Source: Promethearchaeota archaeon
GTDB lineage: Archaea; Asgardarchaeota; Lokiarchaeia; Sigyniarchaeales; SOKP01
NCBI GenBank assembly: GCA_016839745.1
Contig: JAEOTS010000044.1
Coordinates: forward strand, 1-64,000
DNA length: 64,000 bases
Direction: 5' to 3'
The position numbers were made by a program, and so were the translations under genes. The notes below the pieces were generated by a model, which was not told the origin of the DNA, did no database searches, and worked only from the letters and a program-made list of their open reading frames with translations. This document shows positions 17,701 to 25,798 of the stretch, piece after piece (positions within the stretch are counted from its first letter, which is position 1; every line of letters starts with the position of its first letter).

Positions 17701-19198
17701 CTCTAAATTGCAGGGAGATTTACTCGAAGACAAAAAAGAACTTATTGTACATACTGAAGCATACCATAAGAATAGGGAATTAAAAAATTTCGCGGAAAAT
17801 AGAATTTTAAAACAAACACAGGAGACTATTGGACAGTTATTGGCGCTCTACGATTCATGTATAAAAAATAAGACTTTAAGAGTTAATTTTTTAGAAATTC
17901 AAAATAGGATTAACGATTTAAGTGATTTTAAGGAATTAATAAATGACCAATATACTATTAAGCTTAAAGAGTTAAATGTAGATGAAAATAGAATAGAAAA
18001 CATGGAACTGAGTAATAATATTAACGGTATCATTAGCAACGACGAATTAGCAATAGAAAAAATTAAAGAGAATTTACGATTATTTAAGGAACTAGAGTCT
18101 TTCATGGTTAACGAGTATAATGCTTTAAAAATAGATTTAGAAAACCTTTTTTCTAAAACTGCTGAAGATATTGAGAAGGTCGAGCTTCAGGGGAAAATGA
18201 AAGAAATTCTCGAAGGTAGAAAAGAGAAAGTTGAAATAAAGTTAAAGCAAGTAGATGATAAAATCGAAGAGAAGTTGAAAAATGTAATAAATAAAACTTA
18301 TGAATCTAAAAAATTTGAAACGGAAGCAAGAGAATTTTATTTCGAGAAGAAAAATGAAATCAAAAAATTAGTGAGAGAAAGAGTTAATGCTATTGAGGAG
18401 ACTATTAATACATTAAAACTTGAAACAGACAGGGGAAAATTATTAGCTATAATAAACAAAAATAATATTCATCTAAGTCAATTATTAGGCACACTTCAAG
18501 CACGAGTTGAGGACTATATTGATACAGAGCAATTTAAAAGAGCTTATCTACGAGTAAATAAAAAACATAAGTACATTGAGCAGGAAATTAGAAATTCAAA
18601 CAGAAGAATTAAAGACATCTACAAGGCATTTAATAGAAATTCTAACGATTTTGAAACCAAACATAAGCATATAATCAACGATTTTGACCGTTTCATAAAA
18701 GAGTTTAACGAGATATTAAGGGAAAAAGTTAAAACCTTAGAAGAATTAATTGTTAAATCGTACATAGAAATGGCAATAAAAGCTGTAGCAAATGAATTCC
18801 TCACTCTAAGTTTTCTACAAAATGAATTGAAAATGAAAAAACAACTGATTCAGAAGCATCTTATCTCTCTTATTAGTGCTGGTAAGTTAAGTGGTAAATA
18901 TGATCCTCAAATTGGGTTATATTACGAAAATCCTGATGTAATAAAAACATTGAACGAGAACGAATTAGAAGTAATTAAAAAAATGAATTTTCGAATGTAC
19001 ATGTTTATGAGACGCTTAAAAAACTTAACAAACCAATACGGGTCAATTATCGCTTTCTTTGCCTCACTAATTACAATTTCCTATTATATTTTCAGAATTA
19101 GCGGAGAGAACCCGTTAACAATTATAATCCCAATCATTCTTACATTAGTGGTACTTGCCTATCTCCTTTTCAAGAAAAAAAAAGACGAAAAAATTTGA
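14786..19198 (+). CDS. Giant toroid/coiled-coil protein with C-terminal membrane anchor
   Basis: A 1470-residue protein. Residues about 110-330 look like the alpha/alpha-toroid of prenyltransferase/squalene-cyclase proteins: repeated helices with KNNGFLHCF (159-166) and ENGGFSFIYQDEDIDTTFW (246-264) turns. A winged-helix-like segment follows at about 395-455 (ISLSDIYKKYRGS...FFEGEIKAKKTYLFK). About 470-1330 is nearly continuous charged helix with heptad-like spacing, rich in Lys, Glu, Asn and Ile. At about 1335-1395 another winged helix appears (FLTLSFLQNELKMKKQLIQKHL...GKLSGKYD), similar in style to the end of PCI domains. Two membrane segments (about 1417-1433 and 1443-1463) end in a lysine-rich tail. 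The start is TTG at 14786. I know no family with this whole architecture; a tethering or scaffold role at the membrane is inference. It converges on the helicase gene with 20 bases between. Confidence 0.72.
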   Translation: MTNVENKTAYPYITEFKKEPFKSFLSTNRKDIGNFYLSNYEKILELYQLYNESLLNETSLKLENIYWFLLLRKYLKQKVDVFREEYLNIIKNCEVAIIEKDQLGFKSSPHSSKKSDIWSLYYTLASLELLGILNEYLSSKGDGVIVRQIKNFIYAHKKNNGFLHCFDKSCEECNNGPVAKTFYYVIESLLLLGIDVRVFKEQFRSYLKERKKDSTILYKLLSLKFFDLDLEVRDKEIQFLYQFQKENGGFSFIYQDEDIDTTFWIVNILHIYSWLIDYNPARIYSFITEKLDHIFRETTSWNLRILREVTQLVILLSIIWNRFIEEIERVVFKHLETHNFIDLNQIKNTFGLSHGLDEIVLYINLNYTFTLKKVDTTLEFNQYIQNLSQSKRVIIREIYEQLSDNSVISLSDIYKKYRGSYNEEPLRLKEDIFPILHDLISNHFFEGEIKAKKTYLFKTKYYFCLDYLFKNILIVDNEISTERLYEEKSKLKEIKNDIYNMTLKLKNTIPQIREEIESYLLIDEVDFAKERLKFVLRNSLMEADFLNENIESSFNQELIYINLQATLGVEISQWNKSYSLLQNGLNELNSYLQERIQEKESLKKYSVILDELDSKIYDIQDQINREVDSFKNYIVEVLDKGYNKEKFDLIIQAFNRISQIVSKYDAVIYKVSHQVTTKEKKIAKNHKKIIYKWVDFKENFDSIFADYTNGFQFFNELNNNIRNVKDNIQNGILKIKDNAKNQVANNQYQDAFKTIKTESDILLKNKTEEIHKLKQLVKKNTSFKQKLFPLYKYLDEKLDSLEENIIGLIADQVQILKEKVIEERKRAKVEDFDDYVSNTIQIFKDKLEKYKFSIDQNRVNKIPDVIRGFDTIIIEFNDYNKNFSKKLLNLTEIVDNPDENSIKIIQWENFSDFLSNEVSKLKDEYVNKIISNEIYLMSEKENTDKIDIKKLADKLKLKCKTIIPRIKDLIEVSKLQGDLLEDKKELIVHTEAYHKNRELKNFAENRILKQTQETIGQLLALYDSCIKNKTLRVNFLEIQNRINDLSDFKELINDQYTIKLKELNVDENRIENMELSNNINGIISNDELAIEKIKENLRLFKELESFMVNEYNALKIDLENLFSKTAEDIEKVELQGKMKEILEGRKEKVEIKLKQVDDKIEEKLKNVINKTYESKKFETEAREFYFEKKNEIKKLVRERVNAIEETINTLKLETDRGKLLAIINKNNIHLSQLLGTLQARVEDYIDTEQFKRAYLRVNKKHKYIEQEIRNSNRRIKDIYKAFNRNSNDFETKHKHIINDFDRFIKEFNEILREKVKTLEELIVKSYIEMAIKAVANEFLTLSFLQNELKMKKQLIQKHLISLISAGKLSGKYDPQIGLYYENPDVIKTLNENELEVIKKMNFRMYMFMRRLKNLTNQYGSIIAFFASLITISYYIFRISGENPLTIIIPIILTLVVLAYLLFKKKKDEKI

Positions 19199-19218
19199 TT
19201 ATACCTTAATATTTGAAT

Positions 19219-21381
19219 TCAGTCGTAACCCATAACAAAGTGTACCTCATCTGCAACTCTCTTGAGATAACCTAAACGGCAGGCTTGGTTAAAATGGGTA
19301 TAATATTTTTTTTCAATTATCTCTTCTTCTTGTGCCAATTCTTTAAATTCCGAAAGAGACATTTTTCCGTCTTCGTTATAAGTTTCAGCAATTTTAATTA
19401 GCGTTTTTACGTTTTTATTTAAATACATTTTTCTTTCTGTCATTTTCTTATTTTTCTCTTTTTGATTACCTTTTAATTTTAATATAGACCTTTTTAGATT
19501 CGCTTCGTCCAATCTTAAAACATCAGAATAAAATGTTACTCCTGAATCTTTGAACAATTGGAACTCTTTACTCTGGACAAAACTATCCAGCTCAGAAATT
19601 ATTTCCTCAATTGAACGATCTGCAAGTAATTCTTTTTCTTTCTCACGCCTTTCACGGTAATTTTTAATTAAATCCAATTCCGAAACTAATGTTTGTTCTT
19701 TTTTAAAACAAATCTCTTCTCGATCTGCAATTTTACAGAGATCTAATTCCTTAATATGAGACAAAACCCAATGCATTGCAGATTCTTTTCTATCGGCAGC
19801 TTTATAAAATGGAACATCAATTGTTTCTCGAGCTACTAGTAAATAACATCTACCTGGGCTGTGTCTTCCCGTTCTTCCGCGTCTTTGAATTAATCTTATC
19901 TCAGAAGGTACAGGTTCGTAGAAAATTATTGCGTCAACATTGGGAATGTCAAGCCCTTCTTCTGCTACACTTGTAGCAATTAGAACATCTATTGCGCCTT
20001 CTTTAAATTGTTTTATTATTTCTATTTGGTGATCTTGTGAAAATCCTAAATCGTTAATTTTGCTAGCTTGACCTATGAATTTTTCTACATTTAATTGAGT
20101 TCCAAAGCGATTTTTAAATTTCTCCTTTAATAGTTCTGCCATTTCTCGGTATTGAGTAAAAATAATAATTTTAGTGCTTAAATGGTTTTCTAATTCTTCT
20201 GATACAATAGAAAATAACTTTTCTATTTTAGGATGAGCATAATCATCAATTTTATTCTGAAGGATATTATTCTTGATAAATTTGTAGTGCTCTGAGTTAA
20301 CAATTCTTTTAGCAGAAAGAATTTCTTGGTCAGATTTATACTCTAATTTTTCTAAAAATGTTAAAAACAAGGTTATATTCTGAGATTCTAATAAATCTTT
20401 ACCGTGAAGCAGAGAGATAAAACTAGAACAAAATGAGTATATCGATTGGATATTTAACGAGCCTTCATTTACGACATCAATAATCCGAGGTGATTGAAAA
20501 TAAAGAGCGCTCTGATACTCTTCTTCAGATAACTCTGGTATATAACCATTTTCATATTTAAGAGAGAGAGTTAGATCTCGCGAAATACCCAAGAAATCCG
20601 ACTTAGAATAATATCGCTTGCTCGGAGGAATTAATTTTTTCTCAATAAAATATTGAAGAAGTTTCTCAAATAAATTATACCAAATGGCACTTAACTCGAT
20701 TACTTCAATGGGTAAATCAACAAATTCTAAATAAGTATCAATATCGAATATATATTGTTGTACGTCTTTATCTTCGTAGGTTTTGAACAAAACATTCTCG
20801 ATGAATAAATTATTACATAATTGCTGGATGCGAAGATAACTTTTTCCAGGCGAAGCGGTTAATCCTAAAATGAGAGGATCTTGGCAAGTATTAATATATT
20901 CTGAAGATATAAAACAATACGCATAATTTCCTCTTGTTCTGTGAGCTTCGTCGAATATTATTAGGGAAACATGCTTTAAATCGTATCTACCTCTTTCAAT
21001 ATCGTTTTTAATAACTTGAGGTGTAGAGACGATTATCTTAGAGTTTTTAAAATGAAATATTCTTTTCTCAGGAGATATCTTACCCGTAAAGGATGTAATT
21101 GAATCGCAGTTGATATCTAAAAATTCCTCACAGGACGCTTTATGTTGAGAAACTAAAGGGCGGGTAGGGGCAAGAATAATAATCTTGGATTCTGGATATT
21201 TTTCCAAAGTTTTACCTATGAGTAAAACCCCTATAATTGTTTTTCCTAAGCCAGTTGGTAAAACTATTAAAGAATTTCTTCCTTTACATTTGTTAATAAT
21301 ATTTTTTTGGTATTTTCGATAAAATACCCTGTCCTTTTTCAAAAAAGGTTCGTTAAAATATCCAGAAACTTCACTAACCAT
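19219..21381 (-). CDS. Hef/FANCM-like SF2 helicase lacking the nuclease domain
   Basis: A 720-residue superfamily 2 helicase. It shows Walker A PTGLGKT (42-48), DEAH box (144-147) in IIFDEAHRTRGNYAY, motif III TASP (175-178), a helical insert between the two RecA lobes as in Hef/FANCM/MDA5 relatives, and motif VI QRRGRTGRHSPG. In euryarchaeal Hef this is followed by an ERCC4-type nuclease and HhH domains; here the last 150 residues hold no ERKxxxD signature, only charged helices and a small helical domain ending VADEVHFVMGYD. It should remodel stalled replication forks or branched DNA. A nuclease partner may be encoded elsewhere, as in Mph1/FANCM systems. The ATG at 21379-21381 is the first start; the next gene is divergent, 339 bases away. 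Confidence 0.82.
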   Translation of the reverse strand: MVSEVSGYFNEPFLKKDRVFYRKYQKNIINKCKGRNSLIVLPTGLGKTIIGVLLIGKTLEKYPESKIIILAPTRPLVSQHKASCEEFLDINCDSITSFTGKISPEKRIFHFKNSKIIVSTPQVIKNDIERGRYDLKHVSLIIFDEAHRTRGNYAYCFISSEYINTCQDPLILGLTASPGKSYLRIQQLCNNLFIENVLFKTYEDKDVQQYIFDIDTYLEFVDLPIEVIELSAIWYNLFEKLLQYFIEKKLIPPSKRYYSKSDFLGISRDLTLSLKYENGYIPELSEEEYQSALYFQSPRIIDVVNEGSLNIQSIYSFCSSFISLLHGKDLLESQNITLFLTFLEKLEYKSDQEILSAKRIVNSEHYKFIKNNILQNKIDDYAHPKIEKLFSIVSEELENHLSTKIIIFTQYREMAELLKEKFKNRFGTQLNVEKFIGQASKINDLGFSQDHQIEIIKQFKEGAIDVLIATSVAEEGLDIPNVDAIIFYEPVPSEIRLIQRRGRTGRHSPGRCYLLVARETIDVPFYKAADRKESAMHWVLSHIKELDLCKIADREEICFKKEQTLVSELDLIKNYRERREKEKELLADRSIEEIISELDSFVQSKEFQLFKDSGVTFYSDVLRLDEANLKRSILKLKGNQKEKNKKMTERKMYLNKNVKTLIKIAETYNEDGKMSLSEFKELAQEEEIIEKKYYTHFNQACRLGYLKRVADEVHFVMGYD

Positions 21382-21720
21382 GTTACAAAATAATTGAAGT
21401 GGTTTGTTTTTAATTCAGAGGGGGTTAAGATTTTTTAATCGAGAACCAACTATAGCATCTAAAAACACAAGTTTAATTTTTATAATAAATTGGTTTTTAT
21501 TGTTATTTAATCTTTAATAAATAATTTACTGGGAGTTTATTGCTATATTGATCAAACAAATACTATGTAGAGTCAACAAGTTTAAATATGATTATAACTT
21601 AAAATCATTAACTAACTGAATTTAAGCTTAACCTCTTCTACCAAGTTAGTTTGTATCAAGTATGGTTCACTTTAAATACGGTTAAGCTTAGCTATTGTGA
21701 AAAAAAATGTGTGATTAACT
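21382..21720. other. Divergent intergenic region with inverted repeats
   Basis: No gene is seen. The region must hold the promoters for the helicase (minus) and the radical SAM enzyme (plus). On the radical SAM side it has two nested inverted repeats described separately (21610-21690). The helicase side is simple AT-rich sequence with a TTTTTATAATAAA stretch near 21478-21490. Confidence 0.6.
21610..21690 (+). repeat. Nested inverted repeats in the leader of the radical SAM gene
   Basis: TAAGCTTAACC at 21623-21633 is repeated as its exact reverse complement GGTTAAGCTTA at 21680-21690; each arm contains the palindrome TAAGCTTA. An 8-bp pair AACTAACT (21610-21617) and AGTTAGTT (21644-21651) encloses the first arm. 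The last arm ends 30 bases before the ATG. The two layouts exclude each other in an RNA, so they could be alternative leader folds, or the palindromes could be two operator sites for a dimeric repressor. Confidence 0.45.
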
Positions 21721-23310
21721 ATGAAGATATTATATGTAAATCCAGCGCGCTTGCAATCCGGAATGGATGCTATCATTACGGGTGCTCCTCTCTCCTTAAT
21801 TTCGATAGCTGCCATGGTCCCCAATCACGAAGCAAATTTGTTTGATTTCAAAGTTGATAAATATCACGAAAAAAGATTTCGTAGCGAATTGAATCGATAC
21901 GATGCAGTTGCTATTACAAGCATGACACCTCAGATTTATTCTGCTTTAGAAGTTGCAAAGATGGCTAAGGAGCAAGGATGTACCACTATTTTAGGAGGCT
22001 ACCATCCCACTCTGGTACCAGAATTTGTAGCTAAGCACGACTATGTAGATTTTACAGTTCGTGGTGAAGGAGAACATACATTTAAAGAGATTATTGATTA
22101 TATTGATAGCAATAAAAACAATATTTCTATCAAAGACATTGATGGAATCTCCTACAGAGATAACGATGGTAAGGTTATTCATAATAATGAGAGGCAACTA
22201 GAACACAACTTAGATAACTTTCCAATGCCTAGGAGAGATTTGTTAAAAGGAAAACTTTATACTTATTTAGGCACAACTACGCGTCAAGTAGAGACTTCTC
22301 GAGGGTGTCCACACAATTGTAAGTTTTGTTGCATTATTAAGATGTGGAGAAATTCAAACCAGCCAATTACTTACAGAACAAAATCAATTCCACGAATTAT
22401 GCGCGAAGTTTATGATGTAAATAAACGAGAAAAACCAGATTTTATTTTTTTCTGTGAGGACAATTTCACTATCAATGTAAAGCGGACCAATAAAATATTA
22501 GACACTATTATAAGGTCGAGGATTAATAGTAAAATGCACTTTTCCTGCCAATCGCGCGTTGATACTCTTTACAGAAATCCAGATTTAATTGAAAAACTCT
22601 ATAAAGCAAATTTTAGACAAGTTTTTCTAGGGATTGAATCAGTACATCAACAAAGTTTAGACGCAATGAATAAAAGAAATACCACACCTGCTATGGTTAA
22701 ACAAGTAGTTAAAAGTTTACGAGATAAAGGCATATCAATCTTTGGAGGTGTTATAATTGGATTCCCAGGTGAAACAAAACGCATGGTTAGACAAAATATC
22801 CAGAATACAATCGATCTCGACTTAGATTGCGTTCAGTTTACGCCGATTACGGCCTTTCCAGGAACAGATTTTTATGATGAAATGAAAGAAAAAGGAAGGA
22901 TAACGACAAATAATTATAAATTTTACGACTTGTTCCATCCAATGATGGGAACCCCAGAATTGACTTCAAAAGAGATGTATCGCCTTGTAGCCGAAGCTTA
23001 TGCGGCATTTTATCTAAAAGGATGGCTATTAAGAAGAGCAAAAGAATATTTGAATCCCTTTGGTAAATTTAATTGGATGCTTTCGTGTTTGGGAAGGCTA
23101 GTAAAGCAAGGTGTCTTAGGTGGACTTTCAATGTTTTACAGTCAGGGAATTACTACTAAAGTTATTTCTGACGAGTTAAAAAATAAAGAAGATTTGATGA
23201 AAGATATAAATGTATCCGTTCAAGAAACAGCTGCTAAAAAATCGCATCATGGTCTTGAAGATAACATTCTAAAGTCTAAAACTGTTAAAGAAATAAGTGA
23301 ACAAATCTAA
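21721..23310 (+). CDS. B12-binding radical SAM enzyme
   Basis: A 529-residue class B radical SAM protein. The N-terminal 130 residues form a cobalamin-binding Rossmann domain (MKILYVNPAR; ILGGYHPTL; VRGEGEHTF), without the DxHxxG axial histidine, as is usual in this class. The radical SAM core follows with the cluster cysteines C196, C200 and C203 in SRGCPHNCKFC, then a VDTL strand and FLGIESVHQQSLDAMNKR. Relatives include methyltransferases and ring-forming enzymes such as BchE and HpnR types; the chemistry is typically methylation of an unactivated carbon, but the substrate is unknown. The last 90 residues are a family-variable extension. The leader contains inverted repeats (21610-21690). 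The gene is monocistronic or followed at 150 bases by a GH4 glycosidase gene. Confidence 0.85.
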   Translation: MKILYVNPARLQSGMDAIITGAPLSLISIAAMVPNHEANLFDFKVDKYHEKRFRSELNRYDAVAITSMTPQIYSALEVAKMAKEQGCTTILGGYHPTLVPEFVAKHDYVDFTVRGEGEHTFKEIIDYIDSNKNNISIKDIDGISYRDNDGKVIHNNERQLEHNLDNFPMPRRDLLKGKLYTYLGTTTRQVETSRGCPHNCKFCCIIKMWRNSNQPITYRTKSIPRIMREVYDVNKREKPDFIFFCEDNFTINVKRTNKILDTIIRSRINSKMHFSCQSRVDTLYRNPDLIEKLYKANFRQVFLGIESVHQQSLDAMNKRNTTPAMVKQVVKSLRDKGISIFGGVIIGFPGETKRMVRQNIQNTIDLDLDCVQFTPITAFPGTDFYDEMKEKGRITTNNYKFYDLFHPMMGTPELTSKEMYRLVAEAYAAFYLKGWLLRRAKEYLNPFGKFNWMLSCLGRLVKQGVLGGLSMFYSQGITTKVISDELKNKEDLMKDINVSVQETAAKKSHHGLEDNILKSKTVKEISEQI

Positions 23311-23459
23311 ATCTTAAAGTCCATTAAATTAACCTACTTTCAATATAAAATGCTGTTTTCTTAGTTTTTTACATGAAAGTAAGTGTTTTAAAGGATATTG
23401 AATAAGTTAACATTTTAACCAGTGTATTATTTTCAATCTCAAAAAAATTAAAAATATTA

Positions 23460-24854
23460 GTGATCAATCTGAAAATTGCTTTTATTGGAGCTGGTTCAAT
23501 AATATTTGGTGAGAAAATTTTTACTGATATATTAACATTCCCTTCAATACAAAAAGATACGACTATTTGTCTTGAAGATATTGACGAGCATCGATTAAAT
23601 TTGATGTATAACCTAATGAACAGGTATAAAGAGACGAATCCTAAGGAACTGGAAGGAGTTTCATTTGAAAAAACGACAGATATGAGAAAAGCAATATCTG
23701 ACGCAAAGTATATTATTAGTGCGATTCATGTTGGTGGTTTAGATGCATTTCAAGCAGATGTAGAGATTCCGTTTAAGTATGGGGTCTCGCAATGCATAGG
23801 AGATACATTAGGACCGGGAGGTGTATTTCGGTTTTTGCGGAATGCGCCTGTGTTAAAACAAATAGTTGAATTAATAAAGGAAGTAGGTTTCAACTCTGAA
23901 AATCAGGAAGGAAAACCTCTTTTTCTTAACTACACAAATCCTATGGCAATGAATGTATGGTATAGCAATTCAATTAACCCAGATTCAACTGTTGGGCTCT
24001 GTCACGGAGTTCAAGGAACGAGTATGGTGTTAAGGGATTGGATTGGTGTTAGACCGGAGAATTATAGCTTTCTTTGCGCAGGAATTAACCACATGGCATG
24101 GTTCCTTGAATTGTGGTATCGAGAATCTAGCTCTTCAGATTCTCCTTGGAAAAATGCTTATCCTCGCTTATATAAAAGACATGAAGATAATTCAAATCTC
24201 ATTAGGGGAGAACTTCTTCGATGGGACATGATGGAAGCAACTGGACATTTTATGACAGAGACTTCGGGACACCTTAGTGAGTATCTTCCTTATTATCGCA
24301 AAAGAAATGAATTAATAGAAAAATATAGGGGATCAAAAACGGAACATTCGAGCTTATTGCAAGCAGAAGATTATCGTATGCAGGTAAAGAACGCAGGAAA
24401 AATGGAACGACGATTTGAGCGAAGATTATCAAGGAAAAAGCTTAATCTAAAACAAGCTCCATCCTATGAATATGGTTCTCATATAATTAATGCTATTGAA
24501 ACTGATATCCCGTTTAGATTTAATGGTAATGTAATGAATAAAAATGGATCGTTAATAACAAACCTACCGAAAGATTGTTGTGTGGAAGTTCCTGTGTTCG
24601 CAGATTACCATGGTCTGCATCCACAAGGAGGAATTACGCTACCTACTATATGTCAAGGTTTATGCGCTTCGAACGTAATGGTCCAAAAAGCTGCAGTTGA
24701 GGGGCAGCTGATGCTAGATAAAGAGAAAATTTATCACGCAGTTTTATTAGATCCCAATACAGCTAGCGTCTGCTCTCCTAAGGAAGTTCGAGATATGGTA
24801 GATGAAATGTTCGAAGCGGAGAAACAGTGGCTGCCTCAGTTTGAGAGGTTATAA
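23460..24854 (+). CDS. GH4-family NAD- and metal-dependent glycosidase
   Basis: A 464-residue glycoside hydrolase family 4 protein. GH4 enzymes cleave alpha- or beta-glucosides, galactosides or glucuronides by a redox-elimination mechanism that needs NAD and Mn2+. The N-terminus is a Rossmann nucleotide site (FIGAGSIIFGEKIFTDIL). The metal ligands are visible as C181-H182 in GLCHGVQ and N210-H211 in GINHMAWF, with NYTNPM (157-162) also typical. It lies in the alpha-galactosidase/glucosidase/galacturonidase (MelA/AglA) group rather than 6-phospho-glucosidases, because residues after GINHM are of the MelA kind; this is a judgement from memory. Start is GTG at 23460, with no strong Shine-Dalgarno. 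No transporter gene is adjacent, so the substrate probably comes from inside the cell or via a separately encoded importer. Confidence 0.85.
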   Translation: MINLKIAFIGAGSIIFGEKIFTDILTFPSIQKDTTICLEDIDEHRLNLMYNLMNRYKETNPKELEGVSFEKTTDMRKAISDAKYIISAIHVGGLDAFQADVEIPFKYGVSQCIGDTLGPGGVFRFLRNAPVLKQIVELIKEVGFNSENQEGKPLFLNYTNPMAMNVWYSNSINPDSTVGLCHGVQGTSMVLRDWIGVRPENYSFLCAGINHMAWFLELWYRESSSSDSPWKNAYPRLYKRHEDNSNLIRGELLRWDMMEATGHFMTETSGHLSEYLPYYRKRNELIEKYRGSKTEHSSLLQAEDYRMQVKNAGKMERRFERRLSRKKLNLKQAPSYEYGSHIINAIETDIPFRFNGNVMNKNGSLITNLPKDCCVEVPVFADYHGLHPQGGITLPTICQGLCASNVMVQKAAVEGQLMLDKEKIYHAVLLDPNTASVCSPKEVRDMVDEMFEAEKQWLPQFERL

Positions 24855-24972
24855 TTATTCCTTTAGAATGGTATAAAAAGAATTATTTCCTTCAACCAAT
24901 AAATTATAATCAAAATCAGAGTTTAATTTAAATTTAGTAAAACAAATTTTTATATTTCTACAAGCTCATATC

Positions 24973-25008
24973 ATATATGGGTTGTTTTAACACCATATAT
25001 CTTTTTTT
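24973..25008 (+). terminator. Hairpin plus T-run downstream of the GH4 gene
   Basis: ATATATGGGTT-GTTTT-AAC(A)CCATATAT folds into an 11-bp stem with one bulged A, followed at once by CTTTTTTT. It lies 119 bases after the GH4 stop codon. It fits an intrinsic terminator, either of the GH4 mRNA with a long 3' tail or of a short separate RNA. Confidence 0.45.
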
Positions 25009-25014
25009 CTGTGG

Positions 25015-25038
25015 TAAATCTTTTTCTTAAAAGATTTA
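25015..25038. repeat. Perfect 10-bp inverted repeat
   Basis: TAAATCTTTT, a TCTT loop, then AAAAGATTTA. It starts 7 bases after the T-run of the preceding hairpin. Being symmetric it could act on either strand, for example as the terminator of the converging histone transcript, since the minus-strand copy follows the histone stop codon by about 120 bases. Confidence 0.4.
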
Positions 25039-25156
25039 TCGCAGTTTCTCCTTAAATCTAACGAGATAATTGCATCTTTACTTTTAAAACTTAGAAAGCA
25101 AAAAAAAAAGAAAAAGAAGATTTATATTTTTTTAGTTAGAAATAATTTGCTATTGC

Positions 25157-25366
25157 TTAGAAGTACTTAATAGCAAGTAGGATGTCGTCCCGAGTGACTT
25201 TCTTTCTTTTACCATGTTTGGTTAAAGTCAATGCAGATTTTGTAATTTTTACTGCGGAAGCGCTCATCCAATCAACTAATTCGTCCACTGCGTCTCGAGC
25301 AACGATAATTGCACCGTTGTGTTTCATGAGTCGCCTAATTGGGGACCAGGAAATATATTCAGCCAT
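25157..25366 (-). CDS. Archaeal histone
   Basis: A 69-residue protein that is a single histone fold: short helix, the long central helix containing AVDELVDWMSASAVKITKSA, and the C-terminal HGKRKKVTRDDILLAIKYF, which matches the KRKTVxxxDVxLA end of HMf-type histones. It has no tail. It should form dimers and longer stacks that wrap DNA. Length matches the family (65-70). The start is fixed by GGAGG at 25375-25379, 8 bases before the ATG. The N-terminus (SWSPIRRLMKHNGA) corresponds to the PxAPVxRIxRxxGA start of the family. It is a single gene with 432 bases of non-coding sequence upstream. Confidence 0.93.
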   Translation of the reverse strand: MAEYISWSPIRRLMKHNGAIIVARDAVDELVDWMSASAVKITKSALTLTKHGKRKKVTRDDILLAIKYF

Positions 25367-25798
25367 TTTTTATTCCTCCACTTATGGTTAATTTACTTAT
25401 ATTTTTATTGAAATTTATTATATTTTAAGAGTTAGTTATATATGATATCATCTTCTACTTATTTAAAGATTTTGATTCAAGCTTAATTTTCGAAAGAATA
25501 AAAAGAAAAAAATTTAACGACAAAAATCAAATCGTACTAATCGATTCATTTCGTGCAACATAAATTTCTTTTACCAAATTTTTAATTCCATCAAAATTTG
25601 AAGATTAAAACTTAATATACTTATAAAATCTAACGACAATAAGTGATCAGTAAAAATTTAAGAAGAAATTAAACAATTATTCAAATTGTGAAGCGCTAAT
25701 ATGTGAAGTTTTTGGTCATATGAAACTTAAAAAAGATAGAATTATTTTGAATAGAAACGGTTGAAAAGAAGAATTGAACGTAAATTTAGCTAAATAAA
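25367..25798. other. Histone upstream region, no gene seen
   Basis: 432 bases with no open frame of interest and no tRNA-like fold. The histone Shine-Dalgarno (GGAGG) is at 25375-25379, and AT-rich TATA-like stretches on the minus strand are present at about 25395-25406 and 25420-25430. The rest is AT-rich sequence without repeats that I could detect. Confidence 0.5.

Larger units (their letters stand above)
24855..25156. other. AT-rich intergenic region with two strong hairpins
   Basis: No gene is seen between the GH4 gene and the convergent histone gene. It contains two perfect or near-perfect hairpins at 24973-25000 and 25015-25038 (listed separately) and an A-rich purine run near 25098-25120, which on the minus strand is a T-rich run downstream of the histone gene and may end its transcript. 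Confidence 0.6.
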
